35,238 nt of DNA. Origin: JAJYKN01 sp045403145 (lineage in GTDB: Bacteria > Nitrospirota > UBA9217). The stretch covers positions 1 through 35,238 of the forward strand of contig JAXIPA010000189.1 in the NCBI GenBank assembly GCA_045403145.1, in the 5' to 3' direction. This document shows, one piece after another, positions 6,746-14,461 of this stretch (position 1 is its first letter; the number at the start of each line of letters is the position of its first letter). The notes below the pieces were generated by a model. That model saw nothing but the letters and a program-made list of their open reading frames with translations. It was not told the origin of the DNA and did not search any database. The position numbers and the translations under genes are program-made.

Positions 6746-8323
6746 ATGAAGGTTCTCATCAGCGACAACCTCTCCCCCGTCGGGGTGGAGATACTGAAAA
6801 AGGCCGGGCTCGAAGTGGACGCCCGGAGCAAGACCCCGGTCGAGGAGATCGAAAAGATCATCGGCGACTACGACGCGCTCATCATCCGGTCGGCAACCAA
6901 GGTCACCGCGGGGCTGCTCGACAAGGCGACGAAGCTCAAGGTCGTCGGCCGCGCGGGCAGCGGCCTGGATAATGTGGACATCCCGGCCGCGACGAAGAAG
7001 GGCGTAGTCGTGATGAACACTCCGGGCGGCAATACGGTCACCACGGCGGAACATACCGTCGGCATGATCTTCGCCTGCGCCCGCATGATCCCTCAGTCCT
7101 ATGCCTCGCTCAAGGCGGGCAAATGGGAAAAGAAAAAATTCGAGGGCGTCGAGCTCTACGACAAAACCCTTGGCGTGATCGGCCTGGGCGCCATCGGCGG
7201 CGTTGTCGCAAATCGCGCCATCGGGCTCGGCATGAAGGTACTGGCGTATGACCCGTTCATTTCCACAGAGAAAGCGAAGTCACTCGGCATCGAGCTGGCG
7301 GACCTGCCCGCGATCTACAAGCGCTCTGACTTCATCACGATCCATACACCCAAAACCAAGGAGACGGCGAACCTCATCAACAGGGAAACGATCAGTCAGA
7401 TGAAGGACGGAGTCAGGATCATCAACTGCGCCCGCGGCGGCATCGTGAACGAGCAGGACCTCTACGAGGCCTTGAAGAGCGGCAAGGTTGCGGGAGCGGC
7501 CTTCGATGTGTTTGAGAAGGAGCCGCCGGAGAACCACCCGCTGCTTACGCTCGATAACTTTATCGCCACGCCGCACCTTGGCGCATCCACCTTGGAAGCG
7601 CAGGAGAATGTGGCGGTGGCCGTGGCGGAGCAGATCGTGGATTATCTCGTCGCCGGGACCGTACGGAACGCCGTAAACGTGCCGTCGGTGCCTGCTGATC
7701 AGTTGCCGACGCTTTCCCCTTATATCAACCTCGCGGAGCGCATGGGCCTGTTCATCGCCCAGCTTTACGAGGGCGGCCTCACGCAGGTGACGGTGGAATA
7801 CAGCGGCGAGGTAGCCAACCTTAAACAGGAGCCGATCACTCTCGCGGCCCTGCGGGGGGTTCTGACCCCCATCCTGAAGGAAAACGTGAATTACGTGAAC
7901 GCCCCGCTTATCGCCAAGGACCGGGGCATCGAGGTCAAAGTATCCAAATCCAGCGACACCATGGAGTATACGAGTCTGGTGACACTCAGGATCAAGGCGG
8001 GCGGGAAGGACGTGTCCGCTTCCGGCACGCTGAACAGCAAGAAGGAACCCCGCATCATCCAGGTGGACAACTTCCCGATGGAGACCGTGCCCGAAGGAGA
8101 CATGCTCGTGCTGATGAACAACGACAAACCGGGTGTGATCGGCGGCATCGGCATGCTCATGGGCCAGAACGGGATCAACATCGCGCGCATGCAGTTCGGC
8201 CGCGAGTCGCAGGGCGGACGTGCCATGTCAGTTGTGAGCGTGGACAGCCAGATCCCCGACGACGTTATGGAGAAGATCAAAAAGCTTCCGAATGTGCTGT
8301 CGGTGAAGCAGGTAAGAATTTAA
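6746..8323 (+). CDS. serA: D-3-phosphoglycerate dehydrogenase
   Basis: Oxidises 3-phosphoglycerate to 3-phosphohydroxypyruvate with NAD, the first step of serine synthesis. The 525-residue protein has the long SerA layout: a substrate/NAD domain with GLGAIGG, catalytic Arg in NCARGG, Glu in FEKEPPE and His in TPHLGAST; an allosteric substrate-binding domain (about 320-450); and a C-terminal ACT domain (about 453-525; LMNNDKPGVIGGIG) that usually binds serine for feedback control. The start at 6746 follows AGGAGG; an upstream in-frame start at 6698 lies inside the repeat. It is probably cotranscribed with the aminotransferase, with readthrough into purA possible. Confidence 0.95.
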   Translation: MKVLISDNLSPVGVEILKKAGLEVDARSKTPVEEIEKIIGDYDALIIRSATKVTAGLLDKATKLKVVGRAGSGLDNVDIPAATKKGVVVMNTPGGNTVTTAEHTVGMIFACARMIPQSYASLKAGKWEKKKFEGVELYDKTLGVIGLGAIGGVVANRAIGLGMKVLAYDPFISTEKAKSLGIELADLPAIYKRSDFITIHTPKTKETANLINRETISQMKDGVRIINCARGGIVNEQDLYEALKSGKVAGAAFDVFEKEPPENHPLLTLDNFIATPHLGASTLEAQENVAVAVAEQIVDYLVAGTVRNAVNVPSVPADQLPTLSPYINLAERMGLFIAQLYEGGLTQVTVEYSGEVANLKQEPITLAALRGVLTPILKENVNYVNAPLIAKDRGIEVKVSKSSDTMEYTSLVTLRIKAGGKDVSASGTLNSKKEPRIIQVDNFPMETVPEGDMLVLMNNDKPGVIGGIGMLMGQNGINIARMQFGRESQGGRAMSVVSVDSQIPDDVMEKIKKLPNVLSVKQVRI

Positions 8324-8324
8324 A

Positions 8325-8391
8325 ATGGATAATGGGCAATGGATTATGGAGAAGGTGAGCGTCGCATTTTCAATTCTCCACTTTCCATTGT
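8325..8391. repeat. Short intergenic inverted repeat between serA and purA
   Basis: CAATGG and TATGGAGAA on the left pair with TTCTCCAC and TCCATTG on the right, giving a long imperfect stem around GGTGAGCGTCGC. No T-tract follows, so it is not a clear terminator. Confidence 0.55.
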
Positions 8392-8405
8392 CGTGAGGAG
8401 CTGCA

Positions 8406-9713
8406 ATGCCAGTCTTAGTCGTAGTCGGCGCCCAGTGGGGCGATGAAGGCAAAGGAAAAATAATCGACCTGCTCACCGAGAAGGCGGACGTTGTCGCGCG
8501 CTACCAGGGCGGCCACAATGCGGGCCATACGGTTGTAGTGGGCATGGAAGAATTCATCCTGCACCTGGTCCCCTCGGGCATCCTCCACAAGGGCAAAAAA
8601 TGCATCATCGGGAACGGCGTGGTGGTGGACCCGTCCGCCCTGCTCGAGGAGATGGACGCGATGGCGGGGAGGGGCGTGAAGTTCGACGACAGCCTGCTTA
8701 TCAGCAAGAACGCTCACCTCATCATGCCCTATCACAAGGCCCTCGATGTGGCAAGCGAAAAACTCAAGGGCAACAAGAAGATCGGGACCACGGGACGCGG
8801 CATCGGTCCGGCCTATGCGGACAAGATCAACCGCAAGGGCATCAGGATGGCTGACCTTCTCGATCCCGGGATGTTCCGCGAGAAGCTCGCGAGCAACACC
8901 GGGGAGGCGAACTTCCTGCTCGAACGTTTTTATAACGCGCCGCTGGTGCACCTGGACCAGGTCTACGAGGAGTACCTGGCGTATGCGAGGCGGCTCCGGA
9001 AATACGTCGCGGACACGACGCTGTTCCTGAACGAGTCCATACTCAGGAACAAGAAGATCCTGGCCGAAGGCGCGCAGGGGACCCACCTGGATGTCGACCA
9101 CGGGACCTATCCCTTCGTGACCTCGTCCTCCCCCACCGCGGGCGGCGCCTGCACCGGCCTCGGCATAGGCCCGAACACCATCACCGAGGTCATGGGCATC
9201 GTCAAGGCCTACACCACGCGAGTGGGCAGCGGCCCGTTCCCCACGGAGTTGGAGAACAAGACCGGAGAACTGCTCCGGGCGCGGGGCAAGGAGTACGGCG
9301 CCACGACCGGACGGGCGAGACGGTGCGGATGGGCCGATACCCTCATCATCCGACATGCGGTCCGGGTGAACGGGATGACGAGCGCGGCGATCACCAAGCT
9401 GGACGTGCTCGACACCTTCGACGAACTCAAGATCTGCGTGGGCTACAAGCACAAGGGGAAACTGTACGAAGAGATGCCGTCGGAACTCGCGGTGCTCGAA
9501 AAGGGGACCCCGCAGTATATCACCATGCCCGGCTGGAAACAGACCACGATCGGCGTCAAAAAGTACGACGAGCTCCCTAAAAAGGCCCGGGCCTACGTGG
9601 AGAAGCTCTGCAAGCTTTGCGGCGTCAAACCGGCGATCATCTCGACCGGCGCGCGCAGGGACGAGACCATCATCCTGGAGCAGCCGTTCAAGAAGACAAT
9701 GGCGAGAAGATAA
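8406..9713 (+). CDS. purA: Adenylosuccinate synthetase
   Basis: Joins IMP and aspartate using GTP to make adenylosuccinate, the first committed step to AMP. The 435-residue length is normal. Motifs seen: the N-terminal GAQWGDEGKGK nucleotide loop, the GGHNAGHTV substrate motif, GTTGRGIGPAYADK near residues 126-139, and TTGRARRCGWAD in the C-terminal half. GAGGAG lies just upstream of the ATG. Most of its neighbours here are also small-molecule biosynthesis genes, but no purine operon is visible. No hairpin terminator is seen directly after the stop. Confidence 0.97.
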   Translation: MPVLVVVGAQWGDEGKGKIIDLLTEKADVVARYQGGHNAGHTVVVGMEEFILHLVPSGILHKGKKCIIGNGVVVDPSALLEEMDAMAGRGVKFDDSLLISKNAHLIMPYHKALDVASEKLKGNKKIGTTGRGIGPAYADKINRKGIRMADLLDPGMFREKLASNTGEANFLLERFYNAPLVHLDQVYEEYLAYARRLRKYVADTTLFLNESILRNKKILAEGAQGTHLDVDHGTYPFVTSSSPTAGGACTGLGIGPNTITEVMGIVKAYTTRVGSGPFPTELENKTGELLRARGKEYGATTGRARRCGWADTLIIRHAVRVNGMTSAAITKLDVLDTFDELKICVGYKHKGKLYEEMPSELAVLEKGTPQYITMPGWKQTTIGVKKYDELPKKARAYVEKLCKLCGVKPAIISTGARRDETIILEQPFKKTMARR

Positions 9714-9754
9714 ATATACAATAGCAATTTTTTGTGTGCGCTTCTTCTTTTGCC

Positions 9755-9823
9755 GTCATTCCGGCTTGTCCGGAATCGTTCCTGATTTTTCAATACGATT
9801 CCCGACGCGCTTGCGGGAATGAC
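9755..9823. repeat. Intergenic palindromic repeat, GTCATTCC family (copy 1)
   Basis: Begins GTCATTCCGG and ends CGGGAATGAC, with internal hairpins CCGG/CCGG and ATTCCCG/CGGGAAT. A second copy with the same ends lies at 24788-24879. Confidence 0.7.
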
Positions 9824-9886
9824 GAAATTATGGGTTTGCGAATGGCTTTGACGTGACCATAGAATTCGGCGATTCGGCAAATTCTA

Positions 9887-9916
9887 TTGACAAAACTTCG
9901 AGAACTCTGATATTAT
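9887..9916 (+). promoter_or_regulatory. tRNA promoter
   Basis: TTGACA at 9887-9892, 18-bp spacer, TATTAT at 9911-9916, placing the start about 15 nt before tRNA-Lys. It probably also drives tRNA-Glu. Confidence 0.75.
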
Positions 9917-9938
9917 ACGCCTCTTCGCGTGAAAACGC

Positions 9939-10014
9939 GGGCCGGTAGCTCAGCTGGTAGAGCACCGCCCTTTTAAGGCGGGAGTCGTGGGTCCGAATCC
10001 CACCCGGCTCACCA
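9939..10014 (+). tRNA. tRNA-Lys (anticodon TTT)
   Basis: 76 nt with encoded CCA. The acceptor stem GGGCCGG / CCGGCTC has one G-U pair; the D-loop region is GCTCAGCTGGTAGAGC; the anticodon stem CCGCC/GGCGG encloses CTTTTAA with TTT at 9972-9974; the T-arm is TGGG-TCCGAAT-CCCA. Confidence 0.97.
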
Positions 10015-10027
10015 TTTACCTTCGGTA

Positions 10028-10087
10028 TTGGAAATTGTAAAATGAAAGGCTCTTTCCGTCTGAAAATTTGCAATTTTAAATTTCCAA
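10028..10087. repeat. Inverted repeat between the two tRNA genes
   Basis: TTGGAAATTGTAAAAT and its imperfect complement ATTTTAAATTTCCAA flank a short spacer. It could be a processing hairpin or another dispersed intergenic element. Confidence 0.5.
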
Positions 10088-10117
10088 TTTCCTTTTTTCA
10101 ATAACGCTTCAAGGTAC

Positions 10118-10195
10118 GTCCCCATCGTCTAGCCCGGCCCAGGACACCGCCCTTTCACGGCGATAACGGGGGTTCGAATCCCCCTGGGGACGCCA
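10118..10195 (+). tRNA. tRNA-Glu (anticodon TTC)
   Basis: 78 nt with encoded CCA. Acceptor stem GTCCCCA / TGGGGAC; anticodon loop CTTTCAC with TTC at 10154-10156; T-arm GGGGG-TTCGAAT-CCCCC. The last pair of the anticodon stem is C-A rather than C-G, seen in other tRNA-Glu genes. Confidence 0.96.
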
Positions 10196-10270
10196 ATTTA
10201 TCTCATCACTCGTTACTCTCATCCGTCTCGCTTTACTCATCGCTCTCTCAACCCCACCCTCTTCTAATTC

Positions 10271-10298
10271 TTGACAAAAGCGCACAAGATGATATTCT
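10271..10298 (+). promoter_or_regulatory. Promoter for the receiver/PilZ pair
   Basis: TTGACA at 10271-10276, 16-bp spacer, TATTCT at 10293-10298. The spacing and second hexamer are weaker than those of the tRNA promoter. Confidence 0.5.
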
Positions 10299-10354
10299 CT
10301 AATTGTTCAGGGCATCATCAGCTTACTGCGAAGATGAGTCAGGAAAGGACCATC

Positions 10355-11101
10355 ATGCCGGACCGCGAGACCCGCACCATTCTGCTTGTTGACAACAGCG
10401 CTTCCATTCTTTTCTATCTTGCCATGCTGCTCAAGCGTCTCGAGTACAAGGTCCTTACGGCGCGGAACGCCGAGGACGCCCTCCGCATCATGGAGGACAC
10501 GGTTCCTTCCATCGTCATCACCGAGGTATCTCTTCCGCGTATGAGCGGCGCTCAGTTTCTCAAGCGGATGAAGGACACCGCACGGTTCAAGGCGATTCCC
10601 GCAGTTATTCTGACGTCGGAAACCGACCCGGCAATGAAAGACGCCTGCACGCGCCTCGGCTGCGCAGCCTATCTCGCCAAACCGGTGGAGCCCGATGTTC
10701 TGTACCGGACGCTTCAGGCGGTGTCTGAGTCCATACCGCGCATGAACATCCGCCTCAACGCATCGCTCAAGGTGATCGTGGGGGACGGCAGCGTCGGCGG
10801 GGGAACCCGGCGCACGGAGCATGCCACGGCCATTTCCGAGGGAGGCCTTTTCATCAGGACGCTCTATCCGCAGCCGCGGAACGCGCTGACCCCCCTGCAA
10901 ATATTCATTCATGACCGGGAGATCAAGGTAAAGGCCGTCGTTCTTTACACCTATCCCCTCGGCGAGGGCACGTTCCAGGAGCCGGGCATGGGCATGAAGT
11001 TCGTCGAAATCTCCGATGCGGACCGTGCGTTGATCAGGGACTTCATCAGGGACCAGCTGACGAGGGACATTGTTCCGCGGGAGAAGGGGACCTCGCCGTG
11101 A
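10355..11101 (+). CDS. Degenerate receiver domain fused to a PilZ-like domain
   Basis: Residues 7-125 form a CheY-like receiver and about 129-240 a PilZ-like domain of the kind fused to receivers in myxobacteria and related groups. The receiver keeps the acidic Asp13, the switch Thr87-Ser88 and Lys109 (AKPVEP), but has Glu57 (ITEVSLP) where the phosphorylated Asp is expected. The Asp-to-Glu change often mimics a permanently phosphorylated state. In the PilZ part, the D/N-x-S-x-x-G motif reads AISEGG, so c-di-GMP binding may be lost. The start at 10355 follows GGAAAGGA with 6-nt spacing; an upstream in-frame TTG at 10271 is the promoter -35 box. The stop overlaps the next gene's GTG by 4 bases. 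Confidence 0.8.
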   Translation: MPDRETRTILLVDNSASILFYLAMLLKRLEYKVLTARNAEDALRIMEDTVPSIVITEVSLPRMSGAQFLKRMKDTARFKAIPAVILTSETDPAMKDACTRLGCAAYLAKPVEPDVLYRTLQAVSESIPRMNIRLNASLKVIVGDGSVGGGTRRTEHATAISEGGLFIRTLYPQPRNALTPLQIFIHDREIKVKAVVLYTYPLGEGTFQEPGMGMKFVEISDADRALIRDFIRDQLTRDIVPREKGTSP

Positions 11102-11649
11102 CCGAGCATGCAGCCGGCGGACCCTGCAAGGGACCGCGGGACCTGAAAAAGACCGGAACGATTCCCGTCATCATCCATACCGCAAGCGCGGATTTTAAGC
11201 GTGAGGAGCACTGTCTCGCGTCTGGCTGCGCTTCCTTTCTCAGAAAACCGGTGGAACCCGATGCGCTCTATACCGCGATTCAGCGCGCAACGGAGACCGC
11301 GCCGCGGCAGCATATACGAATGAGGACATTGCTGCCGGCGATGGTGGGCGGACGCGCCTTCCCCGGCGGACCCGCAAGCACCGAGTATGTCTCGGGATTG
11401 TCGGAAAACGGCGTCTTCGTGCACACGCTGAGTCCCCGCCCGGTCAATTCCATCCTTCCCGTAACCATCATGATCCACTCCATTCCGCTTAAGCTCAAGG
11501 CGGTCGTTCTGCACAGCATAGAATTGCGCAGCGGCCTGGCCAGGGAGCCGGGCATGGGGATGAGGTTCCTCGAAATGCCGGCGACCGACCGCGAGCTGAT
11601 CAGGAACTTCATCAAAGGCCAGATTATGAAAGATATCCCGGTGCAGTAA
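11098..11649 (+). CDS. Truncated receiver fused to a PilZ-like domain, paralogue of the upstream gene
   Basis: This 183-residue protein starts at a GTG in a GTGA overlap with the upstream gene. Residues 20-70 match only the second half of a receiver (TIPVIIHTASADFK, then SFLRKPVEPDALY, with the conserved Lys), so the strands carrying the acidic pocket and phospho-acceptor are absent. A PilZ-like domain follows (about 73-180) and aligns throughout with that of the gene upstream (EPGMGM, then DRELIRNFIKGQ). Its D/N-x-S-x-x-G motif is GLSENG. The two look like a tandem duplication in which the second copy lost its receiver front half. Overlap implies translational coupling, and the two may form a heterodimer (inference). 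Confidence 0.7.
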   Translation: MTEHAAGGPCKGPRDLKKTGTIPVIIHTASADFKREEHCLASGCASFLRKPVEPDALYTAIQRATETAPRQHIRMRTLLPAMVGGRAFPGGPASTEYVSGLSENGVFVHTLSPRPVNSILPVTIMIHSIPLKLKAVVLHSIELRSGLAREPGMGMRFLEMPATDRELIRNFIKGQIMKDIPVQ

Positions 11650-11689
11650 TATGCGCCGCACAGTTTCCTCCGCATAAAGAAAAACGTCC

Positions 11690-12883
11690 ATGGTTGCTGA
11701 TTTTTTTAAAAAACTCAAAATTGTCCTGTCCGACGCCTTCTCGTCCTTCCGGGGGAACAACGACCTGTCCGCGGCGTCGTCGCTGGCGTTCTCCGCTACC
11801 CTTGCGCTTAGTCCCTCGATTTTTCTTCTCACCGTTGTCCTTGGGGCGGCGATCGGATCATCCGCTCGCGCCATGGCCAGGACCCAGGAGCTGCTCACCC
11901 CGCTGATCCCGGCCTACAGTCAGGTCATTTTGCGCGAGGTGCAGTTCATTTCATCCCATGCGGGCGAGATCGGCTTCCTGAATGCCCTGGTGCTGCTCTG
12001 GAGCGTAACGCCGCTCGTGGCCGACATGCGCGTATCGCTCGGGACTGTTTTCCGCAAGAAACGGACGCGGCCTTTTCTTCTGGAAATGCTCTTCGACGTC
12101 GCCATCAGCATCGTCTTTCTGATCGGCTTGTCCGCTGTCGCGATCTCCGGCATAGTCTTTAGGCTTGCCGAAAAATGGAGCCAGCTGCACCTGGCCCTCG
12201 GGTATCTTGAGGGCGCGGCGCCGTTTTTTTTCATTACCGTTGCGGTCTTCTCGCTCTATGCCGTGTTCTCTCGACAGGTCCGCATGCTCCACCTGTTGAC
12301 CGGCGCGCTCGCGACATCGCTCCTCTGGTTCGCCATGCGGCCTGCTTTCCATCTCTTCCTCATGTACAATCCCGGCTACGGGTTCGCCTTCGGGTCCTTC
12401 AAGTCGCTCTTCGTGGTCATCATCTGGATCTACTGCTCACTCGTCGTGTTCCTGCTCGGGGCGGAGATCGCCGCAAGCCTCGGGCGGAACGAGACGGTTT
12501 TCATCAGGAAACAGAGGGAATGCAGTCAGGATGTTCCCGCATCGATCTTCAGCAGATACGTTTTGTGCTTCGAAAAGGGAGGTGTCATTTTCCGGGAAGG
12601 GGACCCGGGTAATGAAATGTATTCGGTCCTGAAGGGCAGCGTGGCTCTGCACAAGGCAGACAGGCAACTCGGCGTCGTCCCGGAAGGAAAGTGCTTCGGC
12701 GGCGTGTCGTTCTTCCTCTCGTCCCCCCGCGCGGCCACGGCAGTGGCGCTTGAGGACGTGGAGGTGGCAGCGATCAACAACGAGAACATCAGTGACCTGA
12801 TGAACGAGCATCCGGAGTTCGTCGTCGAAATCATGCGGGACATGTCCCGGCGGCTGCGGGAAGAAAACGATCTGATTGACTGA
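11690..12883 (+). CDS. YihY/BrkB-family membrane protein fused to a cyclic-nucleotide-binding domain
   Basis: Residues 15-270 are a six-helix YihY (UPF0761) domain with its typical AASSLAFSATLALSP start, VTPLVADMR, and NPGYG before the last helices. The family was once called RNase BN in error and is now regarded as a membrane transporter or flippase-like group of unsettled function. From about residue 290 to the end there is a Crp-type cNMP-binding domain (GGVIFREGDPGNEMYSVLKG). Its phosphate-binding cassette keeps Arg347 (SPRAAT) but has FGG where FGE is usual, so nucleotide binding may be altered or absent. No HTH follows, so this is a membrane protein with a cytoplasmic sensor, not a transcription factor. 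It lies 40 bp after the PilZ pair. Confidence 0.82.
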   Translation: MVADFFKKLKIVLSDAFSSFRGNNDLSAASSLAFSATLALSPSIFLLTVVLGAAIGSSARAMARTQELLTPLIPAYSQVILREVQFISSHAGEIGFLNALVLLWSVTPLVADMRVSLGTVFRKKRTRPFLLEMLFDVAISIVFLIGLSAVAISGIVFRLAEKWSQLHLALGYLEGAAPFFFITVAVFSLYAVFSRQVRMLHLLTGALATSLLWFAMRPAFHLFLMYNPGYGFAFGSFKSLFVVIIWIYCSLVVFLLGAEIAASLGRNETVFIRKQRECSQDVPASIFSRYVLCFEKGGVIFREGDPGNEMYSVLKGSVALHKADRQLGVVPEGKCFGGVSFFLSSPRAATAVALEDVEVAAINNENISDLMNEHPEFVVEIMRDMSRRLREENDLID

Positions 12884-12908
12884 GCCGGCGTTGGTGCGCT
12901 TTTTTGCA

Positions 12909-12938
12909 TTGATTACCCGGGCGGGAACATGGTATAAA
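12909..12938 (+). promoter_or_regulatory. Possible promoter for the CDF-like gene
   Basis: TTGATT at 12909-12914, 18-bp spacer, TATAAA at 12933-12938, 35 bp before the ATG. Confidence 0.45.
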
Positions 12939-12973
12939 ACAAGGCGTTCCGCGGACGGAAGCGGGAAGGTTAT

Positions 12974-13660
12974 ATGACATCGATCCCGATCGGGTTCTCG
13001 CATAAAAACGGCAAGCTTTATACCTGGGCTTCGGCGCTTGCAGTCGTCACGATTTTCTATAACATCGCCGAAGGCCTGGTCTCTGTTTTCTTCGGTCTGG
13101 AAGACGAGAGCATGTCGCTCTTCGGGTTTGGGCTTGATTCGTTCGTCGAAGTCATCTCCGGCATCGGCATCTGGCATATGGTCCGCAGGATCAGGCGGAG
13201 CGGCGGGGAAAACCTTGACCGTTTCGAGCAGCGCGCCCTCAGGATCACGGGAACGGCCTTTTACGTTCTCACCGCCGGACTGGCTGCCACGGCCATCGTG
13301 GACCTCTACCGGGGACACAAGCCGGAGAGCGCCTTCTGGGGCATCCTCGTTTCCGTCGTCTCGATATTCTCCATGTGGGCGCTGATCAGGGCGAAGGTAA
13401 AGGTCGGGAAGGCCTTGAACTCCCCGGCGATCCTCGCCGACGCGGCGTGCACGCGGGCCTGCTTGCAGCTCTCGGCGGTCCTTCTTGCCGCGAGCCTGGG
13501 GTATAAACTCACCGGCATTGGAGGCCTTGATTCCCTCGGGGCCCTCGTTATCGGCGGTCTCTGTTACCGCGAGGGGAAAGAGGCATTCGAGAAGGCCAGG
13601 TCCGGGTCATTCGCCTGCGCCTGCGGCGGAAGCTGCAACCGGGAAGTGAATACACGTTAG
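12974..13660 (+). CDS. Cation diffusion facilitator-like transmembrane protein
   Basis: 228 residues with five to six hydrophobic helices. Helix 2 has the motif LFGFGLDSFVEVISG, with Asp55 and Glu59 placed like the metal-site residues of CDF zinc/iron exporters, and the later helix has ADAACTRACLQLS, the second half-site position. It lacks the cytoplasmic ferredoxin-like domain of classic CDF proteins; instead it ends in a short Cys-rich tail, CACGGSC, which might bind metal. Export of a divalent metal is the family role, and the substrate is unknown. AAGG precedes the ATG by a few bases. No metal-regulator gene is adjacent. Confidence 0.7.
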   Translation: MTSIPIGFSHKNGKLYTWASALAVVTIFYNIAEGLVSVFFGLEDESMSLFGFGLDSFVEVISGIGIWHMVRRIRRSGGENLDRFEQRALRITGTAFYVLTAGLAATAIVDLYRGHKPESAFWGILVSVVSIFSMWALIRAKVKVGKALNSPAILADAACTRACLQLSAVLLAASLGYKLTGIGGLDSLGALVIGGLCYREGKEAFEKARSGSFACACGGSCNREVNTR

Positions 13661-13747
13661 ACGCGGACCAGCACTGATCTTTCATCATAAATTTCCAGTA
13701 TGCTTTTTATCATAGTTAATCTGTGAAAAGCAGTGTCAAAGGTTCTT

Positions 13748-14377
13748 ATGACATTCAAAATAGACCTTCACGTCCATTCAAAATACAGCGGAGACAACGA
13801 CGCGGATCCCGAGGAATCGATCCTCCGGGCGCTTGAGCTCGGGCTCCATGGCATTGCCTTTACCGAGCACTATTTCTACGAAGCATCGGATCCGGTCGAG
13901 GTCCTGAGGGAAAAATACGGAGACCGGATCCTGATCCTCCGGGGCGTGGAGTTCTCCGCGAACGAGGGCCACTGCCTGATTTTCGGAGTCAATACGGACA
14001 AACTGTCAATGAAATACGCTCCTGCCAAAGACGTCATCCGGGAAGTGAGACGGCTCGGCGGCGTGGTAATCCCCTCGCATCCCTATCGACCGGCGACCGG
14101 CCTGGGAGATGGGGTATTGAGCATAAGCGATATCTGCGCTTTGGAAGGATATAACGGGTGCAACATGCATGCATTCAACGTCAAGGCAATAGAAGCGGCG
14201 GAGACGCTGAAGCTCCCTTATACCGGCGGTTCCGACTCCCATGAGCCGCTGGAGGTCGGGTCCTGTTTTACGGAGTTTGAGGACAGCGTGACGTACGAAA
14301 ATTTCATTGACCTGCTAAAGGCGGGTAAATACCGCGGCGTGGACAAGAGAAAAATATCAAGGCTGGCACGCGTGTGA
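13748..14377 (+). CDS. PHP-domain metal-dependent phosphoesterase
   Basis: The 209-residue protein is a single PHP domain. Its metal ligands are visible in order: DLHVHS (His8, His10 from this start), TEHYF, GVEFSANEGH, IPSHPYR, and GGSDSHEPLEVG. The family includes histidinol phosphatases, nucleotide phosphodiesterases and polymerase proofreading domains; the substrate cannot be told from sequence. I favour the ATG at 13748, preceded by AAAGG at 13738-13742, over a GTG at 13733. It is convergent with the Pit operon, with an 8-bp hairpin (14385-14405) between the stops. Confidence 0.8.
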   Translation: MTFKIDLHVHSKYSGDNDADPEESILRALELGLHGIAFTEHYFYEASDPVEVLREKYGDRILILRGVEFSANEGHCLIFGVNTDKLSMKYAPAKDVIREVRRLGGVVIPSHPYRPATGLGDGVLSISDICALEGYNGCNMHAFNVKAIEAAETLKLPYTGGSDSHEPLEVGSCFTEFEDSVTYENFIDLLKAGKYRGVDKRKISRLARV

Positions 14378-14384
14378 TGCAAGG

Positions 14385-14405
14385 GCTTCTTCAGAACGAA
14401 GAAGC
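14385..14405. terminator. Hairpin between the convergent PHP and pit genes
   Basis: Perfect stem GCTTCTTC / GAAGAAGC with loop AGAAC. No clear T-tract on either side, so termination is only possible. Confidence 0.35.
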
Positions 14406-14461
14406 GACGCATGGTTCATGAATAGAAAAATGACGGCAACTGCTCAGGGCGGCTGCAATGG

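Noticed and set aside
10271..10354. TTG start giving the receiver/PilZ protein 28 extra residues
   Set aside because: The TTG is part of the -35 box of a promoter; GGAAAGGA before 10355 marks the real start.
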